Source: Pseudomonadota bacterium
Lineage (GTDB): Bacteria; Pseudomonadota; Alphaproteobacteria; Acetobacterales; Acetobacteraceae
Reading direction: 5' to 3'
Length of the DNA stretch: 50,925 bases
Assembly: GCA_018971725.1 (NCBI GenBank)
Contig: JAGXAE010000002.1
Coordinates: forward strand, 1 to 50,925
Part shown: piece by piece, positions 29,681 through 42,704 of the stretch
Position numbering within the stretch: position 1 is the first letter of the stretch
Layout: every line of letters begins with the position of its first letter
Program-made: the position numbers and the translations under genes
Notes under the pieces: model-generated
Database searches by the model: none
What the model saw: the letters and a program-made list of their open reading frames with translations, nothing else
What the model was told of the DNA's origin: nothing

Positions 29681-29731
29681 AACGAGCGGGATAATAACGT
29701 GGCTTATGAATTTGTCTGCTGTTGGATTCGC

Positions 29732-30403
29732 CTATCCGGCCAGCGCCTGATGCAACACTGGCACCAAGCCAGTAATGGCGATCTGCACCCCGATGCCCAG
29801 CAGCAGAAACGCCGCGATGCGGGAGACGACAACCTGCCCGGAATGGCCCAGCACCCGCACCATACGCTCTGAAGCGCTGTAACAGGCCCATATGAGCGCC
29901 GCATTGGCCAATACGGCCAAGGAGTCCGCCGCATAGAAAATCCACGCAGCAGAGAGGGTGTCTGGCCGGCCGGTGGCGAGCGAGATGGTGACGGCGATGG
30001 TGCCCGGCCCGGTGGTGAACGGCAGCGTGAGCGGAAAAAAGGCGTAACCCGCCAGATCTTCCTCGGCGGCGGCGTTCACTGGCTCGGCATCCTTTTGCTT
30101 GCGCTTCGTGGTGTTGTCCGGCGCGTTCAGCATCTCATACGCCCGCACGGAGACCACCAGCCCACCCGCGATGCGCAAGGCGTTCATCGAGATACCGAAG
30201 AAATTCAGGATATAGGTGCCCGCCAGCAGGGCGGACATCATGACCAGAAACGAATAAACCGCCACGCGCCGGGCCAGGGCTTGCCTTTGCGCGGTGCCTT
30301 GCTCGCTGGTTACCTCATGAAAGATGATGGCACCGCCAAGCGGGTTTATGATCGAGAACAGCGCTGGAAAAGATAGGAGGAAAGCGGCGAGGGCTGTTTC
30401 CAT
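29732..30403 (-). CDS. MarC family integral membrane protein
   Basis: SFPALFSIINPLGGAIIFHEVT; NALRIAGGLVVSVRAYEML; FFPLTLPFTTGPGTIAVTISL. Confidence 0.88.
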   Translation of the reverse strand: METALAAFLLSFPALFSIINPLGGAIIFHEVTSEQGTAQRQALARRVAVYSFLVMMSALLAGTYILNFFGISMNALRIAGGLVVSVRAYEMLNAPDNTTKRKQKDAEPVNAAAEEDLAGYAFFPLTLPFTTGPGTIAVTISLATGRPDTLSAAWIFYAADSLAVLANAALIWACYSASERMVRVLGHSGQVVVSRIAAFLLLGIGVQIAITGLVPVLHQALAG

Positions 30404-30409
30404 GGCGCC

Positions 30410-34092
<3,683 letters not shown>

Positions 34093-34099
34093 GGCCCTG

Positions 34100-34975
34100 T
34101 CAGAATGGCCAGTACCAATGATGCTTCGGCTTGGGCGCGGGCGGTGCCACCGAATCGGAATTGGCCGAGCTTTCGTCGCTCGCATTCACCAGTCCGTTGG
34201 CTTTCAGCCTGCCGTAAGCCGCCTCGTACCAGGAACTGCCGGGATAATTATAGCCCAGCACCGAGGCCGTGCGGATGGCCGGGTCGGTCAGGCCGAGATC
34301 CAGATACACCTCCACCATGCGCTCCAGCGCCTCGGGGGCAAAGGTGGTGGTCTGGTATGTGTTCGCCACATCCTGATAGCGGCCAATGGCGGCGGCGTAG
34401 AGATGCTGTTTCTCGTAAAACCGGCCAATCACCATCTCGTGCCCGGCGAGGCGGTTATAGGCGAGACGCATCTTGATCCGTGCGTCCCGGGCATAGGCGC
34501 TATCCGGGAAGCGGGTAGTCACATCCTGCAAAGCCTGGATCGTCTCATAGGTCGTGGTCTGGTCCCGCTGCACATCGTCGATCTGCTCGTAATAGCAGAG
34601 GGATTTCAGATAATAGGCGTAGGCGATCTCGTTATTTTCCGGATGCAGCTGAATGAAGCGGTTCAGCGAGCTGATCGCGTCGTCGTAATCCATCTGCTTG
34701 TATTGCGAGTACGCAGACAGAAGCTCCGCATGGGTGGACCATGTGGAGTAGGGGTAGGTCTCCTGCAACGCGTCGAAATCCTTCACCGCGATATCGTAAT
34801 CGCCCTTCTGCATCCGTGCGACGGCGGTGGCATAGGCCTGATCCGGCGGTGGCAGGGTACCGCTGGAGAAATCGCCCAGCGACGCATCCCCTTTGCTTGA
34901 GCTTGAACAGGCCGCCAGGGACAGACCGAGGGCGAGCAGGGACAGGCGGGCAAGGCCGGTGCGGAGATATGTCAT
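34100..34975 (-). CDS. bamD: Outer membrane protein assembly factor BamD
   Basis: Lipobox LALGLSLAACSSSS; TPR-like repeats FDALQETYPYSTWSTHAELLSAYSQYKQMDYDDAISSLNRFIQLHP; start 34975. Confidence 0.92.
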   Translation of the reverse strand: MTYLRTGLARLSLLALGLSLAACSSSSKGDASLGDFSSGTLPPPDQAYATAVARMQKGDYDIAVKDFDALQETYPYSTWSTHAELLSAYSQYKQMDYDDAISSLNRFIQLHPENNEIAYAYYLKSLCYYEQIDDVQRDQTTTYETIQALQDVTTRFPDSAYARDARIKMRLAYNRLAGHEMVIGRFYEKQHLYAAAIGRYQDVANTYQTTTFAPEALERMVEVYLDLGLTDPAIRTASVLGYNYPGSSWYEAAYGRLKANGLVNASDESSANSDSVAPPAPKPKHHWYWPF

Positions 34976-35105
34976 TGCGTCCGGCTTATAGCAGCTAATC
35001 CGTGAACATGAAGCCTGGGCCGACATGTCTGAAACCTCGGTTATCGCACGGTGGCGGGCGATGGCGCCCGTGCCCCGCGCAACCCTGAAAAATTCCCGGT
35101 TTTGC

Positions 35106-35133
35106 TTGACTTTGGCGCCATCAGGTCTAAACA
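35106..35133 (+). promoter_or_regulatory. Candidate sigma70-type promoter for rpsA
   Basis: TTGACT (35106-35111), 16-bp spacer, TAAACA (35128-35133), in the bamD/rpsA divergent intergenic region. Confidence 0.45.
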
Positions 35134-35258
35134 GCGCGGCATCAACAACCCGGACATCCCCGCCAAATGGCTGGGATGCTCTAGCCGCTGCCTGAATCCC
35201 GGGCCGCGCATACCCCCGGGCCGCGAACCGGCCCATTGTCAAGGACACACATAGCCAC

Positions 35259-36992
35259 ATGGCTTCTTCCAATATTGCCCTACGCCATTCCGACGCGCCG
35301 GCCTATTCCGGCACTGATGATTTCGCCGCCCTGCTGGACTCCTCCCTCGGCGGTGCCGCCGGGTTTGAAGGTTCCGTTGTCTCCGGCCGCGTTCTGCGCA
35401 TCGACGACGATTACGTGATCGTCGATGTCGGCCTGAAATCCGAAGGCCGCGTGCCGCTCCGCGAGTTCGCCCCCATCGGCGCCAAGCCCGAAGTAAACCC
35501 CGGCGACGTGTACGACCTGTTCATCGAGCGTTACGAGGACAAAGACGGCTCGATGGTGCTGTCGCGCGAGAAGGCGCGCCGCGAGGAAAGCTGGACCCAG
35601 CTTGAAAAGGCGTTCGAGGTTCAGACCCGCGTGAACGGCGTGATCCATGGCCGCGTCAAGGGCGGCTTCACCGTCGATCTCGGCGGCGCGACGGCGTTCC
35701 TGCCCGGCTCCCAGGTGGATATCCGCCCCGTGCGCGATGTCGGCCCGCTGATGGGCGTGGCCCAGCCCTTCCAGATTTTGAAGATGGACCGCCAGCGCGG
35801 CAACATCGTCGTCTCCCGCCGCGCGGTGCTGGAAGAAACCCGTGCGGAGCAGCGCTCCGAGCTGATCACCGGCTTGAAGGAAGGCCAAATCCTGGACGGC
35901 GTGGTGAAGAACATCACCGATTACGGCGCGTTCGTGGACCTGGGCGGCGTCGACGGCCTGCTGCACGTGACCGACATCGCCTGGAAGCGCATCAACCACC
36001 CGGCCGAGGCGCTGACCATCGGCCAGCCGGTGAAGGTGCAGGTGATCCGCTTCAATGCCGACACCCAGCGCATCTCGCTCGGCATGAAGCAGCTTGAGGC
36101 TGATCCGTGGGAAGGCGTGGACGTGAAGTACCCGCCGGGCGTGAAGGCTACCGGCCGCGTGACCAACATCACCGATTACGGCGCCTTCGTGGAGCTGGAA
36201 GCCGGCGTGGAAGGTCTTGTGCACGTCTCCGAAATGTCCTGGACCAAGAAGAACGCCCACCCGGGCAAGATCGTCTCCACCTCTCAGGAAGTGGAAGTGG
36301 TCGTGCTGGATGTGGACGCCTCCAAGCGCCGCATCTCGCTGGGCCTGAAGCAGGTTCAGCGCAATCCCTGGGAAGAGTTCCAGGACGAGCACCCGATCGG
36401 CTCCATCGTCGAGGGCGAGATTCGCAACATCACCGAGTTCGGCCTGTTCATCGCGGTCGGCGCGGAGATCGACGGCATGATCCATATGTCCGACCTCTCC
36501 TGGGAAGAAGCCGGCGAGGCCGCGATCGCCAAGTTCGACAAAGGCCAGGTCGTCAAGGCCAAGGTGCTGGATGTGGACGTGGAGAAGGAGCGCATCTCGC
36601 TCGGCGTCAAGCAGCTTGAGGTCGATCCGGCCGCCGGCGTGCTGGACCGCATCCACAAGAACCAGATCGTCACCTGCGTGGTCACCGCCGTGCAGTCCAA
36701 TGGCATCGAGGTGAAGGTGGACGATGTGCTGACCGGCTTCATCCGCCGCGCCGAACTGGCGCGCGACAAGGCCGAGCAGCGCCCCGAGCGTTTTGGCGTG
36801 GGCGACAAGATCGATGCCAAGATCACCGCGGTGGACCGCGCTGCGCGCAAGCTGCAGCTCACCATCAAGGGCAAGGAGATCGACGAGGACAAGCAGGCGA
36901 TCTCCGATTACGGCTCGTCTGACTCCGGCGCCTCGCTGGGCGACATTCTGGGCGCGGCCATCCGCCGCCGCAACCAGCAGACTGACGAGTAA
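35259..36992 (+). CDS. rpsA: 30S ribosomal protein S1
   Basis: Six S1-type repeats, e.g. [31 protein letters not shown]. Confidence 0.97.
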   Translation: MASSNIALRHSDAPAYSGTDDFAALLDSSLGGAAGFEGSVVSGRVLRIDDDYVIVDVGLKSEGRVPLREFAPIGAKPEVNPGDVYDLFIERYEDKDGSMVLSREKARREESWTQLEKAFEVQTRVNGVIHGRVKGGFTVDLGGATAFLPGSQVDIRPVRDVGPLMGVAQPFQILKMDRQRGNIVVSRRAVLEETRAEQRSELITGLKEGQILDGVVKNITDYGAFVDLGGVDGLLHVTDIAWKRINHPAEALTIGQPVKVQVIRFNADTQRISLGMKQLEADPWEGVDVKYPPGVKATGRVTNITDYGAFVELEAGVEGLVHVSEMSWTKKNAHPGKIVSTSQEVEVVVLDVDASKRRISLGLKQVQRNPWEEFQDEHPIGSIVEGEIRNITEFGLFIAVGAEIDGMIHMSDLSWEEAGEAAIAKFDKGQVVKAKVLDVDVEKERISLGVKQLEVDPAAGVLDRIHKNQIVTCVVTAVQSNGIEVKVDDVLTGFIRRAELARDKAEQRPERFGVGDKIDAKITAVDRAARKLQLTIKGKEIDEDKQAISDYGSSDSGASLGDILGAAIRRRNQQTDE

Positions 36993-37059
36993 TCCGGCTC
37001 GCAATGACGACGGTGAGGCCCGGTCTCAGAGCCGGGCCACCATCAGAATCGCAAGACGC

Positions 37060-37093
37060 AAAAAACCCGGCAGCCTGCGCTGCCGGGTTTTTT
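37060..37093 (+). terminator. Intrinsic terminator after rpsA
   Basis: Perfect 15-bp arms AAAAAACCCGGCAGC-CTGC-GCTGCCGGGTTTTTT. Confidence 0.93.
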
Positions 37094-37174
37094 ATTGCCT
37101 GGCGATTATCGGCCCCGATTCAGATTACATTAGCAAAATCATCGTATCGCTGGGCAAACAACCGCCGAAAGGCC

Positions 37175-38890
37175 ATGCCCATGCCTGCCCTTAACCCGCT
37201 ACGCCTTTTCCAAAACGCCGCCACGCTCGGCGCACTGAACCAGTCCTTCGCCGTCATCGAATTCACGCCCAAAGGCATGATCCTGGATGCCAATGAGCTT
37301 TTCCTGAAATCCACCGGCTACACACGGGCAGAGCTGATTGGCCGCCACCACCGCATGCTGATGCCGCCCAAGGATGCCGCCAGCCAGGAATACACAGCTT
37401 TCTGGGACGATCTGGCCAGGGGTGTGCTCAAATCCGGGCGTTATCGCCGGATTGACAAGACAGGGCGGGATTTATGGCTGCGCGCCTCTTACAGCCCGGT
37501 GCGCGGGCACGGCGGCCGGGTGAAGAAGATTGTGAAGCTGGCGCTGGATATCACCGAGGTCCACCTGAAGGCGATCGAGGAGCTCAGCATCCTCAAAGCC
37601 ATCGACCGTTCCCAGGCGATGATCACCTTCAAGCCGGACGGCACGATCTTGGACGCGAACGAGAATTTCCTCGCCACCATTGGCTACCGGATGGACGAAA
37701 TAAAAGGCCAGCATCACCGCATGTTCGTGGAACCCGGCTTCGCCGCCAGCGCGGATTACACGCAATTCTGGCAGCGGCTGAACGCGGGGGAGTTCCTCTC
37801 TGGCGACTATCACCGGGTTGGCAAGGATGGGCGCAATGTCTGGCTGCAGGCCAGTTATAATCCGGTGTTCAACGCCGACGGCCAGGTGGTGAAGGTCGTC
37901 AAATTCGCCACGGATCTGTCCGAGCGGATGGAGAATATCCAACAGATCGGCGCCGCGCTGGCGGAACTCTCCCGGGGCAATTTGCAGGCGCATCTAAGCC
38001 GCAAGCTGATCCCCTCCATCGACCCTCTACGCGGGAATTTCAACAATGCCGTCGCCTCCTTAAGAGAAACGATGCAGGACATTTCCATCTCAGCTGAAAC
38101 CATCCTGCAAACCTCGAAGGCGGTGAGTGAATCCGCTGGCCAGCTTTCGCTCCGCACCGAACGCCAGGCCGCCAATCTGGAGGAAACCGCCGCCGCGCTG
38201 GAGCAGATCACCGCCACCGTCCGCAAATCCGCCGAAAACGCCACCCATATGCGCACCATGGCGGGCAAGGCGCGTGGCGATACGGAAAGCTCCGGTCAGG
38301 TGGCAGGCAAGGCCGTGCAGGCCATGGGCGAGATCGACGAAAGCTCTACGAAAATCGCCAACATCATCAGCGTCATCGACGAGATCGCTTTTCAGACCAA
38401 CCTGCTCGCCCTGAATGCCGGGGTGGAGGCCGCCCGTGCGGGCGATGCCGGGCGCGGTTTCGCCGTGGTCGCCACGGAAGTGCGTGCTTTGGCCCAGCGT
38501 TCCGCCGATGCCGCGAAGGAGATCAAAACACTCATCGCGGGTTCCGGCGAGATTGTCGCCGCCGGGGTAAAATCCGTGGCCGAGGCACAGCAATCGCTGG
38601 ACCGGATCGCCGGGCATGTGCTGGGGATCGACAATGCCATCGGCGCATCTGCTGCCAGCGCCGAGGAGCAATCCGCCGGTCTGGGCCAGGTGAACACCGC
38701 GGTAAACCAGATGGACCAAATGACCCAGGCCAATGCCGCCATGGCCGAGGAAGCCGCAGCCGCCAGCCAGACCTTGGCGCAGGAGGCCGAAACCATCTCG
38801 CGCTTGCTAGCCAAATTCAACACAGGCGGCGGCACGGCCAAACCGGCACGGCCAGCGCTCGCGCATCGGGTTAAGGAGGCGGCTTTTTAG
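37175..38890 (+). CDS. Soluble methyl-accepting chemotaxis protein with two PAS domains
   Basis: Two PAS repeats ([58 protein letters not shown]); MCP tip [41 protein letters not shown]; no obvious TM segment; start 37175 or 37181. Confidence 0.92.
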   Translation: MPMPALNPLRLFQNAATLGALNQSFAVIEFTPKGMILDANELFLKSTGYTRAELIGRHHRMLMPPKDAASQEYTAFWDDLARGVLKSGRYRRIDKTGRDLWLRASYSPVRGHGGRVKKIVKLALDITEVHLKAIEELSILKAIDRSQAMITFKPDGTILDANENFLATIGYRMDEIKGQHHRMFVEPGFAASADYTQFWQRLNAGEFLSGDYHRVGKDGRNVWLQASYNPVFNADGQVVKVVKFATDLSERMENIQQIGAALAELSRGNLQAHLSRKLIPSIDPLRGNFNNAVASLRETMQDISISAETILQTSKAVSESAGQLSLRTERQAANLEETAAALEQITATVRKSAENATHMRTMAGKARGDTESSGQVAGKAVQAMGEIDESSTKIANIISVIDEIAFQTNLLALNAGVEAARAGDAGRGFAVVATEVRALAQRSADAAKEIKTLIAGSGEIVAAGVKSVAEAQQSLDRIAGHVLGIDNAIGASAASAEEQSAGLGQVNTAVNQMDQMTQANAAMAEEAAAASQTLAQEAETISRLLAKFNTGGGTAKPARPALAHRVKEAAF

Positions 38891-39498
38891 CGGCGCCGTT
38901 TCATCGCCTCGGCCAGAGCGGGGTTTTCAGCCGAGCTTCCAGCGATCACGCCGTCCTGGTCCGCCTGGCTGCGGTTCTGGCTCAGCTTCGCCTTGCCTTC
39001 CAGCTTCGTGATCGTCAGCACAAGTCCGACAATCCCCTTCAACTGCGCCGCGATGTAATCGTCCGGCGCGTCAGAAACCGCCCATGGATGCGCCCTGCCC
39101 TGCTCGTACCGGTTGGTCAGCGCCGTCACGATCTCCAGCAGCGGCCCTGGCGCTTCCACAATGGCAAGCCGCCCAGTGGCATGCACCACGCTGTAATTCC
39201 AGGTCGGCACCACGCGGCCATGTTCCTGCTTGGCGGGATACCAGGAGGGGCTGATATACCCATCCGCCGCCGTGAACATCGCCAGCGAGTCCTGGTCCGG
39301 GTCGAAATCACGCCAATGGAAATTACCCTTCGCCACATGGCCGATCAGCCTGCCTGGCGCCTGGAACATGAGCGGCAGATGCGTGGCAAGCAGCCCACCG
39401 CCGCGCGCGGGCGAAACCAGCACCGGCAAAGAGGCCGCACGCATGATGGCCTCAAGCTCCTCCTGGCGTTTTTCGGCAAAAGCAGGCGGGTTGTACAT
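38887..39498 (-). CDS. PaiB-like FMN-binding negative transcriptional regulator
   Basis: [29 protein letters not shown]...[51 protein letters not shown]. Confidence 0.9.
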   Translation of the reverse strand: MYNPPAFAEKRQEELEAIMRAASLPVLVSPARGGGLLATHLPLMFQAPGRLIGHVAKGNFHWRDFDPDQDSLAMFTAADGYISPSWYPAKQEHGRVVPTWNYSVVHATGRLAIVEAPGPLLEIVTALTNRYEQGRAHPWAVSDAPDDYIAAQLKGIVGLVLTITKLEGKAKLSQNRSQADQDGVIAGSSAENPALAEAMKRRR

Positions 39499-39502
39499 GG
39501 GT

Positions 39503-40357
39503 TCACCCCTCCTTCAGCCGCGCAAGATAGCGCGCATAAAGCCGGTTGGCGATAAGCCCCGGCGCACCATTACCCACCGGCACGCCATCCAACGCTGTGA
39601 TGGGCTTCACGAAACTGGTGGCGCTGGTGATGAAAACCTCCCGCGCCTGGCGCAGCGCCTCCAGCGAAAACGCCTCCTCGCGGAAGTCCAGCCCCTCGGT
39701 CGCCACATCCTCCAGAACCGCCGCGCGGGTGCAGCCAGGCAGCACATGCTGGTCCAGCCCCCTGGTCCGCAGCACATTATCCGCTCCCACAATCCACACG
39801 GAGCTGGACGCCCCTTCCGTCACCATGCCCGCCTTGTCGAACAATATCGCCTCCAGCGCCACGGCCTGTTTCGCCGCTTCCCGCGCTAGCACGTTGGGCA
39901 GCAAATTGATGGATTTGATATCGCACCGCCCCCAACGCTCATCGGCCAGGGTGATGGCGCCCGCGCTCCAGCCATCCAACGCCTCCGGCGGCTCCGGCTT
40001 AGGCCGCACGGTTATAGTAAGAGCCGGGCGGGGAACGGGGCCGGGGAAAACATGGTCCCGCTTCGCCACACCGCGCGTGAGTTGCAGGTAAACCAGCCCC
40101 GTCTCCACCCGGTTGCGGCGCATCAGCTCATGGATCACCACACGCAGCGCCGCCGCCCCCATGGGCGAGGCCAAGCCGATTTCTCCCCGGCTGCGCTCCA
40201 GCCGGGCGAAATGCAGCGTCTCGTCCATCAGCCGGCCGCGGTAAGCATAGAAGACCTCATAAATGCCGTCGCCGAACTGGTAGCCGCGATCCTCGATATT
40301 CACCGTGGCATCGGTCAACGGCAGGTAGCGCCCATTCACATAGGCGATGCGCGCCAC
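39503..40357 (-). CDS. D-amino-acid transaminase (PLP fold type IV)
   Basis: VNIEDRGYQFGDGIYEVFYAYRGRL; CDIKSINLLPNVLAREAAKQ; VTEGASSSVWIV. Confidence 0.88.
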   Translation of the reverse strand: MARIAYVNGRYLPLTDATVNIEDRGYQFGDGIYEVFYAYRGRLMDETLHFARLERSRGEIGLASPMGAAALRVVIHELMRRNRVETGLVYLQLTRGVAKRDHVFPGPVPRPALTITVRPKPEPPEALDGWSAGAITLADERWGRCDIKSINLLPNVLAREAAKQAVALEAILFDKAGMVTEGASSSVWIVGADNVLRTRGLDQHVLPGCTRAAVLEDVATEGLDFREEAFSLEALRQAREVFITSATSFVKPITALDGVPVGNGAPGLIANRLYARYLARLKEG

Positions 40358-40361
40358 GGCT

Positions 40362-41153
40362 TCAGGCAGCCGTCATGGCGTGTGCAGCGGCCATTTTTGC
40401 CTGCTCAAACTGGTCCTGCGGCAGATAGGCCGCGAGAATCTCCTCCGGCGTGCCATCTGCGTGTACACGCCCGGAATCCATCCAGATGAGCCGGTTGCAC
40501 CATTGCATCAGAATGGCGGGATTATGAGAGGAAAGCACCAGAATCTCGGCGCTGCCCACCATCGTCTCCAGCCGTTCCCGCGCCTTGCCCAAAAACGCCG
40601 CGTCGCCTGCCAATATCCACTCATCCATCAGCAAAATTTGCGGGTGGATGGCCGTGGCCAGAGCGAAACCAAGCCGCACGATCATGCCAGAGGAATAGGT
40701 GCGCACCGGCAGGCTGAGGAAATCCCCCAGCTCCGAGAATTGCGCCACGTCCTCTTGCAGATCTTTGATCTGCGCATCGGTGTAACCGTTAAAGAGCGCG
40801 CGCATGCGGATATTTTCATTGCCGGTCAGCTCGAAATTCATCCCCTGGCCGGGGTCGAGCAGCGCCGTCACCACGCCGTCAATCACCATCCGCCCTGCCA
40901 CCGGCTCATAAATGCCAGCCATGGTGCGCAGAAGCGTGGTCTTGCCCGCGCCGTTGGAACCGATGAAGCCCAGCCGGTCCCCAGTATTTAACGAGAAGGA
41001 GACATTGCGCAGCGCCTCCACTGTCAGCCGGTGCTTGGCATCCTGCCCCATCCGCCCGGAGGCGGCGGCAAACACCGTTTTTTTCAGGCTGCGGCTTTCC
41101 CCGTGATAGAGCGGAAAAGCAACCGAGACATTTTCAACAAGCAGCTTGGCCAA
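40362..41153 (-). CDS. ABC transporter ATP-binding protein, polysaccharide export type (KpsT/Wzt-like)
   Basis: LGFIGSNGAGKTTLLRTMAGIYEP; YSSGMIVRLGFALATAIHPQILLMDEWILAGD. Confidence 0.88.
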   Translation of the reverse strand: MAKLLVENVSVAFPLYHGESRSLKKTVFAAASGRMGQDAKHRLTVEALRNVSFSLNTGDRLGFIGSNGAGKTTLLRTMAGIYEPVAGRMVIDGVVTALLDPGQGMNFELTGNENIRMRALFNGYTDAQIKDLQEDVAQFSELGDFLSLPVRTYSSGMIVRLGFALATAIHPQILLMDEWILAGDAAFLGKARERLETMVGSAEILVLSSHNPAILMQWCNRLIWMDSGRVHADGTPEEILAAYLPQDQFEQAKMAAAHAMTAA

Positions 41154-41156
41154 GGT

Positions 41157-42083
41157 TCACACCCAGTACGGAATGCGCGGCCGGGCGCGCACGAAAAGCA
41201 TGAAAGACAGCAGTACCAGCACCACGGAATAGCTCAGCGCGTTGATCCAAGCGCCAATCTCCAGCGGCTGGCCCAGGAACGGCCCGCGCACAATCTCCAG
41301 CAAGCCATAAAACGGATTCATGTCGATCAGCGCCAGGCTAAGGCCAAGCCCACGATGCGCCAACATGGCCGGGCTCCACATAATTGGCGTAATGTAGAAC
41401 GCGATCTGCATGACACTGCCGACAATGGGCGGCACATCGCGGTAGCGGGCACCCACCAACCCCAGTAGCAGCGCCGCGGCGGAGGCATCCACCACCCAAA
41501 CCGCCAGCGCCGGCAGTTCGCTCAGCAGCGACCAAGTGAGATGCGGCGGATAGATTATGAACACCACAACGATGACGGCGAGATTATGCGCCAGCACCAT
41601 CAGGTTGCGCATTACCACCCGGGCGGGATGCACCGTATGCGCCATGCGCTGCGACCGGATCATGTCAGCCGAGGTGGAAAAACACGTCGCACCTTCGGAG
41701 GTGATCACGTTGATGAAATTCCACAACACCAGCGAAATGGCCAGGAACGGCAGATATCCCGCGACATTCTGATGAAACAGGCGGGAATAAACGAAACCGA
41801 TGGCGCCGATCATCACGGCGGTGGACAGCGTGAGCCAGAACGGCCCCAGCAGCGACCCGCGATAGCGGAGCCGGATATCAAAGAGGCTGAGAGTCCACAC
41901 CAGAGGCCATAGCCGCAGGCTCTCTCCAAAGTCCTGCAAGGCGGAAGCCACTCTGGGCCGCCAGCCATGCGCCGCAGCGATAACCACGGGCTTGGGCGAA
42001 GGCCTGGCGGATCGCAAATGGCCGGCCCCATCCGGGTCGGATTCCGGCACGATCATATTCATGTGCTGCCGATAGCCGAACAA
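41157..42083 (-). CDS. ABC-2 type permease, polysaccharide export type (KpsM/Wzm-like)
   Basis: FDIRLRYRGSLLGPFWLTLSTAVMIGAIGFVYSRLF; six-TM pattern; upstream of the ATPase in the same operon. Confidence 0.87.
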   Translation of the reverse strand: MFGYRQHMNMIVPESDPDGAGHLRSARPSPKPVVIAAAHGWRPRVASALQDFGESLRLWPLVWTLSLFDIRLRYRGSLLGPFWLTLSTAVMIGAIGFVYSRLFHQNVAGYLPFLAISLVLWNFINVITSEGATCFSTSADMIRSQRMAHTVHPARVVMRNLMVLAHNLAVIVVVFIIYPPHLTWSLLSELPALAVWVVDASAAALLLGLVGARYRDVPPIVGSVMQIAFYITPIMWSPAMLAHRGLGLSLALIDMNPFYGLLEIVRGPFLGQPLEIGAWINALSYSVVLVLLSFMLFVRARPRIPYWV

Positions 42084-42183
42084 GGGCGCGGCTTCAACGG
42101 CTGCATCCTCTCATGACAGCGAGTTTACGCGGGCCACCGGCCAACATCAAATTTTCCAACATGTTATGCGACTAGTCCGATAG

Positions 42184-42534
42184 CTAACGAGCGACGATGC
42201 GCAGTTGCGGGGTTTCGCTCACAAGCACATTCGTCCCCGGGGTGAGCGCCCCCAGAGCGGTTCCGGGCGGCGGCACCAACGACTTCACCGAGCCATCCGG
42301 CATTTGTATCACGATTTCCCGCGCCGCCGCGTTTTGCCCGGCATCTGGTTCGCCCAGGGTCTGCAGCACTTGCGCCAGCGCTAGCCCGCCGGAAACCGGC
42401 CGCACCGCGAGCACCCTTGCCGTATAGGCCACCGGCTGCGCCGTGGCGGCCGCACTTTGCGTCACGGGTTGCGGGGTGGAGCATCCTGCCAGCAGGATCA
42501 AGCCAATGAGGACAACAAAGGCGGAGGCGCGCAT
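42184..42534 (-). CDS. Small lipoprotein, hypothetical
   Basis: MRASAFVVLIGLILLAGCSTPQP lipobox; remainder unassigned. Confidence 0.65.
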   Translation of the reverse strand: MRASAFVVLIGLILLAGCSTPQPVTQSAAATAQPVAYTARVLAVRPVSGGLALAQVLQTLGEPDAGQNAAAREIVIQMPDGSVKSLVPPPGTALGALTPGTNVLVSETPQLRIVAR

Positions 42535-42704
42535 GGCGCGTTGCTAGCATGGCGGCGCCAACATCCGGTAGCGCCCAGCGGGCAGGTTTTTTCCTTGCTC
42601 TAAGATTCGGCCTAGTTTAAGAGGTTACATCGCCTTTTTTAAGCCGTTTTTGAGCGAAATACCGCAACTCAATGGCGGATAGAACTGCGTGGAGGCTTTA
42701 AACC

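Noticed and set aside
35056-35071. CGGGCG-ATGG-CGCCCG hairpin between bamD and the rpsA promoter
   Set aside because: No T-run and short stem; such GC dyads are expected by chance in this composition.
35280-37004. 574-aa ORF antisense to the whole of rpsA
   Set aside because: Low-complexity translation full of Asp/His/Ala/Leu, mirror of rpsA codon bias; S1 repeats in the sense frame are unambiguous.
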